Source: Hortaea werneckii (taxonomy: Eukaryota; Ascomycota; Dothideomycetes; Mycosphaerellales; Teratosphaeriaceae). Taken from it: a stretch of DNA of 64,000 bases. The stretch is taken from the NCBI GenBank assembly GCA_037044905.1, contig JBAOKB010000077.1:124001-188000 (forward strand), given 5' to 3'. The notes below the pieces were generated by a model that did no database searches, had not been told where the DNA came from, and worked only from the letters and a program-made list of their open reading frames with translations. The translations under genes were made by a program, and so were the position numbers. This document shows positions 21,713-32,286 of this stretch, piece after piece (within the stretch, counting starts at the first letter, position 1; each line of letters starts with the position of its first letter).

Positions 21713-23423
21713 CTATGCAATCCTGCGAAACCTTCCATTCCCACGCCCCGTGTGCACCTCGGTGGCCCCGTTGGCGTGCTTGATCTTCAACGTGAGAGAT
21801 GTGGGCGGCCAGAACTTTCCGTCTGCCAGCTGTGACAGGGCCAAGGGCGGACGCCGCAGCAACCTCTTTATCTTGTTGCAGGTTCCCTCCAGGTAGATCT
21901 CTTTCAAGTACCGACTCTGCAGCACGCGGTAGAAGGCCAGGATGCCCGGATACGAAGTTGGGTCCGGGTAGATAGCAACACCTTGGTTATTGCGCGCATC
22001 CCAATGATCCTCATTGATGAGCACGCCCAGATGCGTCAAGTTTGGGCAGTGTTTGGCGATGGCGTTGAAGGTCTGAGTGTTGTAGAAGCGTTGACTGACC
22101 CGGAAGTCAAAAGAAAGTCTCCTGATGAACTGCCGGCGATCGACCTCTAGAGCCCTCGGAAGCTTCCCCTTGCTGGGAGAGATGCCCCGAACCAAGCCCA
22201 ACGTTGCGCGCGTGTCCCAGCAGTGGAAATGATTGATGTTGTAGAAAACTTTGATTGCCTCGTGGTAGAAGAACTTGTTGACGCAGAGTAGAGACAGCAC
22301 AGTGGAGACAGGAAGAGATCTGATATAGTTGCTTGGTGACTGCCAGCTCGTGGCGGAGCGAACGGGCGCAGACTGATACCAGTCACTCAATGTTTTGCGT
22401 TCATCAAAGGACCGGGTAAGCATGTGGAGCTCTTGTAGACCCGACTTCGCGTTGTGACAAACTCTAACACCGGATTTTGGGAATGAAAAAACCAATTTGT
22501 AGATGTAGAGGCGCATCTCAGGAGGCAAGTCCATGAAGGTCGTCTTTGGAACCTGTCGCGGGTGCTCGGGACCAGGCGGCATTGGCAAAGGTTGGATTGT
22601 GGTCAGAAATCTCAAGGCTGCTGAGTCAGAAAGGCTGATAAGAGGGCTGGCATTTGTCCTTGGCGTGATGTTGACGTCCATGTCCAACAGACGGATTTCG
22701 TCGGTGAAGGAGTCGAGAACCGCGGCTGGTTTACCGGAGATCATTTCGAAAGTGTATGTGGGCGACATCGTGAGAACTTCGGCTGTGATTTCGTCTAGGG
22801 TCAGGGGCCATTTTGCTTTGTACAGGACCATGGCAACAGCCTGAGCCTTGCTGAAGTCCAGGCGACCTCCATAGGATTTGTGTTTCAGGAAGTGCGAGTA
22901 GAGCTTGCCGATTTCCTCGTCGTGGGAGACGAAAGATGGCCTAAAAAATACATTAGCGAGGTGGTTCCGAAGCTACGAGACTGCCTTTACCTACTTGATA
23001 ATAGTCCCGGGATTGGGGGCAGGAAGGAAGGTCCTTATTTTGAACTTGGCAGTGCCTCTAAGCGGTTTAAAGTTAGCATGCAAGATCGCAGTGGGGAAAG
23101 TATAGCTACCGAGACACGTACACAGCTGCTTCATCATTGCCAATACTATTCTGGCCTTGTCCGACTTCGGCGGTGAACCTCGTGGTACTGCTGTAGCCGT
23201 TAGTTTGAATATCACCAGTATTGCCGAAGGAGACTCGCCGCTTGTTTCCAATGATGATGTTCATATCGATAGGGGTATGTCCGCCATTGGCGATGGGAAG
23301 TGGGACAGCTGTTTGCTGTCCGCGGAAGGAGATGAACAGGGGGAAAACCCTGTGCTGTCTGTCAGCAGGGAACGCCCCAGGCTCTCCCGGGTTTACGCAC
23401 GTCGAAGGCGGGTTTCCCGCCAT
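21713..23423 (-). CDS. 2EXR/F-box-like protein with N-terminal extension
   Basis: Four exons, 23423-23401, 23349-23122, 23057-22995 and 22940-21713, give 513 aa, with introns of 51, 64 and 54 nt. All three junctions keep phase: AC|G, GT|A and AA|G. The C-terminal exon has TTFMDLPPEMRLYIYKLVF, the start of an F-box-like/2EXR module common in filamentous fungi. A roughly 200-residue region with HCPNLTHLGVL follows. The N-terminal 170 residues have no recognised domain, and the most 5' ATG is uncertain; an in-frame ATG at 23468 is possible only without intron 1. A role as a substrate-recognition protein is inferred from family only. Confidence 0.72.
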
Positions 23424-25789
23424 GGCTGCGACGCCTTGATCTTCGAGGGCAATGCGCGTGTTTTGCAAACCGGATCGGAGCGTTCAGAAGGAGGTGGTCA
23501 AAAGATGTTGGATTTGGAGAGGGGAGGGGTGAAAGATTTATATTCAAGACCTGCTGCCGGCACCGGAGCCTTCCGGTGGCTCTCTGTGGCTCATCGCTCC
23601 GCTCATAAGCCGGACTGCGCTCCGCTGCAAGTCAGGCGCTTGCTAAAGGCCTAGTATCCTTGCCTGTCAAGCTTGGATTGGTCCAAATTTAGGGAAGGTT
23701 CGAGATGTGGGTAGATTGCTGCTACAGCCGTTCGTCATCGATCCGATAGTCAAGAAGAGAACCAATTGAATGCGACGTTGATTGTCCGTACCAGCACAAG
23801 ACACAGCAGTATCTTATCCGTGTTCTCAAGCATGTGCTGAATGACAAGCGGCGTTGACAAAGCAGTGTCAAAGGAGGCCGTCATTGATTATCTGCCGGGA
23901 ATAAGCGGGTGAGGGGACGGAGGCGAATAGGGGAAGTTGAAGCACTGTAGCAGCGAGTCTAGCAGTATCAGGGCCATGGCAGTGTGCTACTACAACTTTC
24001 CAGCACAATTGCAGTTGATCCTCCAGAGAGCCTTATATTGTCTGAAGCATGTAAGGCGAAGTACCCAGCCCAGTCTCCTGGAGGATGAGAGGAAAGAAAA
24101 AGCCAACAAGCGATCCAAGAGCATGCTCGGCAGTTTCCTGGAACGATTGGTCGCCTTCCTCCCGAGCTAAGTTGTCCTTGAATCTTGCGTCCTGGGGACT
24201 TAAGACCAGACAATGAGCCTCCTCGAAAGCGACGTAAAGAAGGAGAAAGAAGTGGAGAAGGGGGCAAGGGGAACAGGGGCGAAGATGAGTAAGAGGAAGA
24301 GGAGGAAGAGGAGGAAAGGATAAGGCCTATAGAAGAGTAAGGGACTCTCCAGCAGAAGCATATACTCCGTAGGTACGGCAGCAACTCCCAGTCTGGTTTT
24401 CCATACACAACAGGAGACATCGTTGACTCTGCATAGCTGAAGACCGGTCCTGCTAGTCACAGCGGTCCAGTTGATAACCAGTTGCGCAGCGGCATGGAGC
24501 CTTCGAAAAAGACATATCACACCCTTGACCGATAGTACATGTTAGGATGTATATCCCTTCGGGCAAAAAGACGTTGAATCCCAACCCTGAAGAACCTTCT
24601 ATGTACACTGGTGACAGTTGGCCAGTAGGCTTATTTGTCGTTCCAAAGGAGTCGGTCAGGAGTAGTAAGGCAAAGTCCAGGATTCCAGCAATTGCCCTAG
24701 GACGGTAAAGAGCGGTAATCCAGCGCTTTGCTCCTGAACAGTCTTCTCGGCTGATGTCTTTGCTTCGGCATACCCACTAAAGTCCTGGGCCTCAGAGGTC
24801 TAGAGGCTAGGCTCCTGGAAGTATATTGAAGCGCCAGTTGCCCGTCGCCATGAGATGAGATCTTGTCAGGTTGGGATGGATCCGTAGCTCACGGACCCTC
24901 ATTGATCAGTGCGCGCTCAATCCTGGAAGTGACCCCTCCCAGTCGTGAGTTGCAAGGGACAGGGTAGACGGGCCAGCTTCTCGCCTTGCTACAGCTGGAG
25001 AGTGGCTGGCAGACTTTTTGTCAGCTTCAACGGGCGACCATACTGCAACGATCCCGATCGTCGGATGAGAACCTGGATTGAAAGGTCAGTCTTCAACGAA
25101 AAAAAAGCAAGGCAGCCGATCCATCATCTTTGAAGCTCGCGATTCTGCCTGCCGTACTCTGCCAACAAGCTCAGCAAACGCGTTTCTTCGGCCCATCGAG
25201 CGGTGATGGGTGCCTGCACAGTATACGCCCAGCAAACATTCTCGAGTCCATATATAGAGGCGAGCAGCGTCTACATTGCCTTCATGACATATGAAGAGGA
25301 TGATGGAGGTCGCAGCTTGTTGCAACGAGAACTGAAGTCGAAAGGAAGTAGAGATGCGACTCGGCAAGACCCGTGCGGGAGCGGGAAAGGAGGACTTGAC
25401 CCACTTCGCGCCGGCCGACGGAGGGCTACAACCGAGGACGTCGAGGTCTTTGGCAATAGCCTTTACACATCTTGTATGATTCTCCTAGGGTCGCGATCTG
25501 CTGTTGAGATCCAGCATTGCAAACAGACCTTTCCATCAGGCTAAGCAGACGGAAATGTGGCTCATAGTGAGAATGCTTCAATAAAGCTATCATTCCCAAC
25601 TCGAAAAGCAACCCTCGCAACGTGAAGCATGTGTCATGAGCACTGATGAAGTGAGAGTCTATGATATGATTGAAATGTGAGAGTGGAGCAGAGGAGTAAG
25701 AAGAATGTAGGCTTCGAGGCCGCATCTTGGCCTTGCCCTTCAAGGGCAACGGACCCGTCGAATACTTGTACCTTATTACACTAGGTATT

Positions 25790-25914
25790 CATGGAAAGCG
25801 GAGCTCAGGTCTAATGTGTAGCTAAGTAGAAGCATATAGTAATTAAGATATTCCTTATAATTAAAGCTATTAAAACATTTCCTACTAATCTAGTTAGAGC
25901 CTATAGAACAATAG
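25790..25914. other. AT-rich block
   Basis: This segment is strikingly richer in A and T than its surroundings, with TAATTAAGATATTCC-type sequence, and directly abuts the minisatellite. It could be an RIP-altered remnant, which would need dinucleotide indices to test. Confidence 0.5.
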
Positions 25915-26161
25915 AGCGGTATGCAGGCATAGAAAGCGATACGTAGGCACAAGGAGCGACACGTAGGCACAGAGAGTGCAGGTTGGCGCAGAGAGCGATA
26001 CGTAGGCATAGAGAGCAATACGTAGGCGCAGAGAGCGATACGTAGGCACAGAGATCGATACCCAGGCGTAGAGAGCGATACGTAGGCACAGAGAGCGCAT
26101 TTTGGCGCAGAGAGCGATACGTAGGCATAGAGAGCGATACGTAGGCACAGAGAGCGATACG
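25915..26161. repeat. 20-bp minisatellite, about 12 units
   Basis: The consensus unit is AGCGATACGTAGGCACAGAG, repeated in tandem with substitutions. Two variant units are 19 nt and read approximately AGCGCATTTTGGCGCAGAG and AGTGCAGGTTGGCGCAGAG. Each is followed by a similar neighbour, hinting at a higher-order duplication. Because 20 nt shifts frame each copy, all minus-strand frames stay open and give spurious proteins. Confidence 0.92.
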
Positions 26162-28016
26162 GTTGACCGTGGTTCCGGGCCTCCGGGGTCAATTAACTTT
26201 TCCAGAGCAAGTCGAACTGCGCAAACTTCTGTTTCAGAAAACTCTAACCAGGCGAAGAAATGGAGACCAGATGGCTTGTGCTCCACGCATGCCGTGATTG
26301 CTAGGTATCGTTGATGCGTTGGACAAGGACTGCGATCAGGGGACATGTTTTGGGAGCGGACAGGAGAGAAGGGTGAGACTCGGAGGAGAGCAGCCAATAC
26401 GACCCTCAAGAAAGAGAATAGTGATATCCAAGAGACAGCGACCAGATTCAAGAGGAAGCAGCCGGGTTTCAGAGGAGATGAGAGCAAGAAAGATGTCCTG
26501 TGGAATTCAATTGGTAAATGCTTCGGTGGGGCGGTTAGCATCTACATGGACTTGGGGCCAGCCTGGCTGACATGTCGTTATACTGAAGTGCAATAGGCAG
26601 TGGTACAACCAGATCAGTCTCCCTCCTCTCAGGTCCAGATCATAACACCATTCTCAGCATCAAAATACATTACCATAGCGGTTAGAGGCTCCTTCGTATA
26701 CTTTTACCTTACTGCTGCCTCTTGCCTGGAAGCCTTGCATGTCGGCGGCAGTTCTTCTCAGTCGTTCTGAAGGTCCACTGGAGCAGATGTCACAGTCATA
26801 TGGACCAGAAAAGTTGAGATCCCTCGAGCTGAGTAAACGGCCTATGCTCTTCCGTGACGCCCCGTTGCCTTGCGTCAGCTAGAGGCACAGTCTGGATAGC
26901 ATTGCGTTGCTTGAGCTGCGCTCAGCTTAGCTGCTGTCAAGGGTTCTGCTGGCTAACTTCGACGACCGAGCGAGCAATGACTCCATCCGGGGCTGGAGAC
27001 TCTATTGACCATGGCTGGGCCGCTGAGGACAGCCACTGTTGTACGTCCATAGTATGGCTTGACGGTTAAGGCCTGAGTGTTGTATTGAAAGGGTCATGGA
27101 GGGAACAATCTCAAAGCCTCTGCATACCGGAGAAGCTTGCGGCTCTGCTGGTCATTCTCCGAGAACGACTGAAGCAAACACGTCGTCGTAGCAGCCAACA
27201 CGAAGACGTTTCTTTCCGTTCAGAAGTGAAGAAAGAGCTTCGAGCCAGGATGGAATGGCACCTGTCTTAAACGCAGTCTTCTTCGTCTATCGAGAGATAC
27301 TATGTACTCTCAATCACGTCTAGTTGTGCGAGAAGTCCAAGTTGTCGAAAGGAAGCGGTGGAGAAGTACTGGACGATGACTCGGAAACATCCGCGCGGCA
27401 AAGGCGCCCGGGGCGCCCGAGGTCGAGGAAACGATCCTCGAGCCTCAACATGGCCTGCTTTCCTTTATTCCGAGCTAACAAGTGACGCCTGTATGCATCG
27501 ACGTACCTCCAAAGCATGAGACCGAGCACCAGCGAGGGGAGAGAAAACAGTGCCACCAGACATTAGAGAGAGCGATTACTGTCAGATGCCTTTTTAGCCC
27601 ATACTTCGGCCTATGCCGCGACAGGTGTTGCAGTGTTCCATCCATGAGTACGCTGTTGAGCAATATCGCTGAAAGACACGGTTGTCTAAGTGGGAACTCA
27701 TATGTTTGCGAATGTCAAAGTCTCACAGAAGCCGTCAGCTTATAAAGGTAAGGTATTTGCTCACTACTATATATGGCAGGCAGGGCCAGAGCGGAGAAAT
27801 GACGTTGATCCGGCACTTTGTCTTATATCCGGAAGGCCGTGAAGGCAATGCCATCAACTCCCTTGCTGAAGGCTCGACGATCCTTAAGTCATGCATGCAG
27901 TAGTCTTCAATGCACAGGAGATGTCATTAGCCGGGAGCGACGCATAAAGCTTGGGGAGCTTCGCATCGAACGTGCTACATTTATTTGCTATGACCGCTCA
28001 GCTAAGGACAGCAAAG

Positions 28017-29208
28017 ATGTACAACTTGATGCACGCTGTGGGCCTTGTTCTGGCACTTATTTCTCCCGTGTGTTCTGCGCAGAGATACTATGGACCACAA
28101 GATCCTCGTGTTGAGGATGCCCTTACACTTGAACATGTGAGTAGAAGGCAGGACCAAGCCATGTATTCTCAGGCTCTCGATTGCTGATTACTTACAGCCC
28201 TCCAATGGCGTGAGCACGACGCCAGATGGCCGGCTCTTCGTCCTATATGCACGAGTCGATGGCTCAAAAGGACCGCAGGTAGTCGAATACAACCAAGAAA
28301 CCAACACTACTACCCCGTATCCCAATGCCCAGTGGAACAACTATACGGAAGGCGATGATCCTTCTCGTCACCTCATCCGTACTAATTCCCAACGTATTGG
28401 ACCTGATGGAAATCTCTGGATAGTCGACGTAGGCTCTCCAGGATTCGGCGAGCCCGTCATCTTGCCTAAAGGCCCCAAGCTGGTAGTCGTAAATGTTACA
28501 ACGGATGAAGTCTGCCGCGTTTATCCCATGGGCAATGCCACGCTGTACAACAGCCTGTTAGATGATATCCGTTTCAACCCTGGCACCGGCTTCGCCTACC
28601 TCACGGATGCTGGAGCGCCAGCACTCATTATCTTAAACCTGGACTCAGGCGACACGCGAAGGGTGCTCATCGACGACCCGAGCACCGATGCCTACATGCC
28701 CGTCTCAGCTGAGGGGAACCTTCTCCGTACAGCCGAGGGAGCCTTTCAGCGGATCTACGCCGACCATTTGGAGGTCAGTCCAGACGGAAAGTGGTTCTAC
28801 TATCAGCCAGCCAACGGTGGACTTAGCAGAATCGAGACGAAATACTTGGATCAGGCCTTCTACAACTCAACTCTGGCACAAGTGCTGAGTCAATACCGGG
28901 AGCCGTACGCTCATACTCCCTCTACAGGCGGTACAGCCATTGATGCAAATGGCAACATCTATGTCAGCGACACTGACAGCCAGAGAATCATCAGCATCTA
29001 TCCTAATGGCACCATGATGTTGCTGGTCCAAGATCCGAGACTGTTGTGGGTAGATGCCATGTGGATTGACTCTCAGCAAAAGCTCTGGATGCCGGCTACA
29101 CAGCTCAATAGAGGAACACCATTCAATAACGAGAGTTATATTGAGAAGCCGCTGCATGTCTATACGATCGATATTGGTGAGGGACCAAGTCCGATTGACC
29201 ATGCCTGA
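28017..29208 (+). CDS. Secreted major royal jelly/yellow-like beta-propeller protein
   Basis: Two exons, 28017-28136 and 28198-29208, with a 61-nt intron (GTGAGT donor, TTACAG acceptor), encode 376 aa. The first 21 residues form a clear signal peptide ending at CSA-Q. The mature part fits the major royal jelly protein/yellow family (six-bladed beta-propeller). It has repeated DG-containing blade motifs such as TTPDGRLFV, RIGPDGNLWIVD, VSPDGKWFYY and IDANGNIYVSD, and the TDAGAPALIILNLDSG segment typical of the family. Several NxS/T sites suggest glycosylation. No substrate can be assigned. The gene follows a gene-poor interval. Confidence 0.87.
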
Positions 29209-29780
29209 GCATGAGACAGGCAAACCCCTCAAGAATTTATAGCAATGCAACCATAAAATGCAAGTAGCTTTGTAGCAGCCTGCGACCACCACAGACCAAT
29301 GGTTGGTCATTCTTGCGCCTACCAAAGGTAGCACCTAGTTTCTGAACCAAAAGTCAATTGAGTCAAAAGACCGGCTTTGGAAAACTAGATTTGGCTATTT
29401 TCGATGCCCTTTGTCGCAATTGTCATCCTTTGTAACATCGCCATTTTCCTTGAAAATCCTCCTCGCAGTGTTTGAAAAACATTTCGAATACATGGCACAA
29501 TTCGCTCTCATGTGGAAGATCAAATAGGCCGAACCTCCAACCCTATGCCGCGTATACAGCATACTGCCATGATTGCATCTCCCCATCACGCTACTGCAAA
29601 CCTTCGTCACCCTACATTAGCCTTCAGTCGCCCAATCAGTATACCGGTCGAGGTAGGAAAAGCATAACTACGCAATCACAGGCCCAATGAGGCTTCGAAG
29701 TCTTAGGAGACATCTGCTTCGCTTCATAACGAACTCGTCGAGACGAAGAAAATACGCCGGATCTGGCAATCTCAGAAATA
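29209..29780. other. Intergenic, no gene recognised
   Basis: About 570 nt lie between two plus-strand genes, enough for the terminator of the yellow-like gene and the promoter of the kinase-like gene. No repeats or clear motifs are seen. Confidence 0.5.
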
Positions 29781-30803
29781 ATGGATACCTTCTCCAAGCC
29801 TCTGGTGCTTGATAGCGAGTACAGCAACGAAAATTTCCAAGTTACGGTCCTCTTTCACAACACTCAATTCACTCTTGAGCCGTCAGCGACTTATGTACGA
29901 TCAAGAAATCCACAGTATGACAACCACCTCAACATAATCAAGCATTCGGTAAAGCATACGCCAATCCAGGTACAAGAATCCCGAAATACGTTAGAAGATG
30001 GAATAACTGCGCCCTTCACAACCACAATGAACAGCCTGTCCAGCTATCCCGTCCCGGACGAGCATCCCACTCTCGAACGGCTAGTCAAATGCAAAAGGTA
30101 TAATCTCCGACAGGATCCCCACGACAATTCCGAGGACCCAGAGATCTACATCCGGAACAACGACAATGGCCCCATACCCTCATTGACTCTTGCCTCTCTA
30201 CCGGAACAATACCATGACTCACCGAAGATAGACGTCAGCGACATCAGAGTCAGAGAATGCTTTCCGGGAAGCCGCTGGCCATATAAGATGGATGCTAAGG
30301 ATGAAGTGATGTTTTTCAAGCCTCTTATGGATTTCAAGCAACCGAATTTTTGGAGGGAACTGGACGCACTTGCACGCATTTACAGAGCCGGAGGCATCGA
30401 CCGACTTGCGGGACTTAGAGGCATTGCAACGACAGAGGGTCCGTGTACTCTAGTCGGCCTCCTAATTACCTGGATCGACGGGACGAAACTATGTGACATC
30501 GATATAAAAGAACGCGAATCATATAGCGGGAAATGGTGCGATCAAGTTCTCTCAACGATCCAGACACTCCATAGATCCGGCATCATATGGGGAGACGTGA
30601 ATGCGCACAATGTGCTGATAGATCGGGGAAACGATGCCTGGGTCATCGATCTGGACGGTGGTGGGAGACCCGATCATCAATTACAACCATCCGAGGCGAA
30701 CAAAGAGACAGAGCTGGAAGCCGTGAAGAAGATGTTCGCAAGGTTGAAGCAGCTCCCACCTGAGGAAAGTCAATGGCTGGGACCTTTTGGACCAAAACAT
30801 TAG
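29781..30803 (+). CDS. Fungal protein-kinase-like protein
   Basis: Intronless, 340 aa, starting at an ATG. The C-terminal half has a kinase-like C-lobe core. HRSGIIWGDVNAHNVLID corresponds to the catalytic loop, with HRD replaced by WGD but Asp and Asn kept. VIDLDGGGRPD corresponds to the DFG region. A VMFFKPL segment may hold the ATP-contacting lysine. The first 150 residues are divergent and contain no known domain. This pattern occurs in large, lineage-specific kinase-like families of filamentous fungi; activity is uncertain. No transposon is adjacent. Confidence 0.75.
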   Translation: MDTFSKPLVLDSEYSNENFQVTVLFHNTQFTLEPSATYVRSRNPQYDNHLNIIKHSVKHTPIQVQESRNTLEDGITAPFTTTMNSLSSYPVPDEHPTLERLVKCKRYNLRQDPHDNSEDPEIYIRNNDNGPIPSLTLASLPEQYHDSPKIDVSDIRVRECFPGSRWPYKMDAKDEVMFFKPLMDFKQPNFWRELDALARIYRAGGIDRLAGLRGIATTEGPCTLVGLLITWIDGTKLCDIDIKERESYSGKWCDQVLSTIQTLHRSGIIWGDVNAHNVLIDRGNDAWVIDLDGGGRPDHQLQPSEANKETELEAVKKMFARLKQLPPEESQWLGPFGPKH

Positions 30804-31139
30804 CTCCCAACCGTCTTCCTTCAAGAGCGAAAGAGTCGATAATGAATAGGGGGTCGTCTGGGATTTTCCGGAGAACCAGCTCCTATTAAGCCTTACACAT
30901 TACACGATATCCACCAAAGCCATAGAGACGGACAGCCCCAAAGCTGAACAAACACCCCAACATCCAAGACACCCTCCCAGATCGACCCTAGCACTCCATC
31001 TAGTCCTTGCGACTCCTTGAAGCCCCATCTCGACATCCCTTCAATCCTCTCCTAGAACCTCTGCCACCACCCAAGAAATCCCCCTCGTCCCCCTTATCCA
31101 CCCCAACCCCAAAACCCCATCCTTCCCCCATCCCCCTAC
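30804..31139. other. Short intergenic region
   Basis: About 340 nt of C-rich sequence between the kinase-like gene (+) and the small hypothetical gene (-). No gene is seen. Confidence 0.5.
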
Positions 31140-31559
31140 CTACGCGTCCGGCACAAGCGGCTCCCAAACCCCCCTCCTCCACTCCTCCCACCTCCTCAAC
31201 CTCCCCACTTCCCGCCTAGCCAGAACCCTAGCCTTCTTCGCCGCGCGCCTCCGCTTAGCCTCCTCCGCTTTCGCAAAAAACCCGTAGGGGTCATGGCCAC
31301 GGCCACGGACAAACGGTGAAGCGTCCCCTCTCGGACCAGGCTGGAAGCCGTTATTGTTGCCGGCGGCGTGGTTGTGGCCCTGTTGTACGAGAGCAACCCC
31401 GCCCAAAAAGGTGTGACGCTGGGAATGGGCGTCGAGGACGGCGTGGTTCATTGTCGCTTCGTGGGCGCCGATTTGGAAGCGGTAGTCTTGCAGAGCGCTG
31501 GTCCAAGTCCTCGTGGCGGGGAGAGGAGGGCGCGTCTCGCCTTTGACGTAGCCTGACAT
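31140..31559 (-). CDS. Small basic hypothetical protein
   Basis: A 139-aa frame starts at the ATG at 31559 (MSGYVKGETRPPL). I do not recognise it. It contains WTSALQDYRFQIGAHEATMN, an Asn/His/Gly-rich middle and a strongly basic helix-like C-terminus (EEAKRRRAAKKARVLARREV). The frame continues upstream to 31778, but that part is Ser/Pro/Thr-rich and looks like leader. Coding status is uncertain because there is no domain or intron support. Confidence 0.4.
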   Translation of the reverse strand: MSGYVKGETRPPLPATRTWTSALQDYRFQIGAHEATMNHAVLDAHSQRHTFLGGVALVQQGHNHAAGNNNGFQPGPRGDASPFVRGRGHDPYGFFAKAEEAKRRRAAKKARVLARREVGRLRRWEEWRRGVWEPLVPDA

Positions 31560-32286
31560 CTTGGAGAGGGTTGATGGGGTTTGTAAAGGGAGGGAAGTGT
31601 TGTTGTAAGAGGGCTGTTGAGGATTGTAGCGTGGTGTGTATGTGTGATGCGAGAAATGAATGAACGGCGTTGGAGAGGAGAGTGCTGGTGATTTTTTGTT
31701 TTGCGTTGCGTTATGTGATGTATTGCTTTTCGTTCTTGTGAGGCCTGCCTGGGGAAGGAAAAAGAAAGAAGTGACCATAGGAGGGAGTTCAAGGGACTCA
31801 TATACTCCTCCGACCCCCAGGTCCTACCTCAGACGGATCTGAGACCTGACTTACATTGTACTTTGTTAAGCCCCGAGACCATGTAGTAAGAGTTCCCCGA
31901 GACTTCAACTCAGACGATCCGACTTTGAGACATGGGCCTGGCCCAGATTCTGTGGACACATCCATATTCTCACTCTCGATTGTTCAATCCAGACCTGAAT
32001 GGAGATTTGGAGAATAGAGAGCACCTCTGAGACATTTGTTTCGTCCATTCCACGTGAAAGGCGTTAATGCGATACCCCATCTATAGCACATACGTACAGG
32101 GCCTGAGACAATGCCATCCCCAGATTTCCTCAATTCCACCTTCAAATTTTGTGAGGGTACTGCACAGCAGAACCAATCCCATAGTTCAAAAACGCCTACG
32201 CTATGTCATTTTTAACCCAAGACACTTTTCTGAACCGCCTCCTCTTTCGATGCAAGCCATTCAGGTAGCAGGGAAAGGGGAACCGA
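31560..32286. other. Intergenic, no gene recognised
   Basis: About 730 nt contain the leader of the small hypothetical gene and the 3' region of chorismate synthase. An isolated 89-codon plus-strand frame lacks features and is not called. Confidence 0.5.

Larger units (their letters stand above)
23424..28016. other. 4.6-kb gene-poor island
   Basis: No frame here has a recognised domain or a convincing exon chain. The region contains polypurine stretches near 24230-24340, an AT-rich block at about 25790-25912 and a 20-bp minisatellite at 25915-26161. It could be remnants of decayed elements or long promoter sequence for the secreted-protein gene at 28017, but no terminal repeats or transposase similarity were visible. 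Confidence 0.55.

Noticed and set aside
25894..26541. Apparent 215-aa minus-strand protein with repeated Tyr-Arg-Ser-Leu motifs
   Set aside because: It arises from reading the 20-bp minisatellite, which stays open in all three minus frames. No domain is visible.
23424..28016. Transposon in the gene-poor island
   Set aside because: I looked for terminal repeats, transposase or reverse-transcriptase motifs and saw none, so no mobile element is called.
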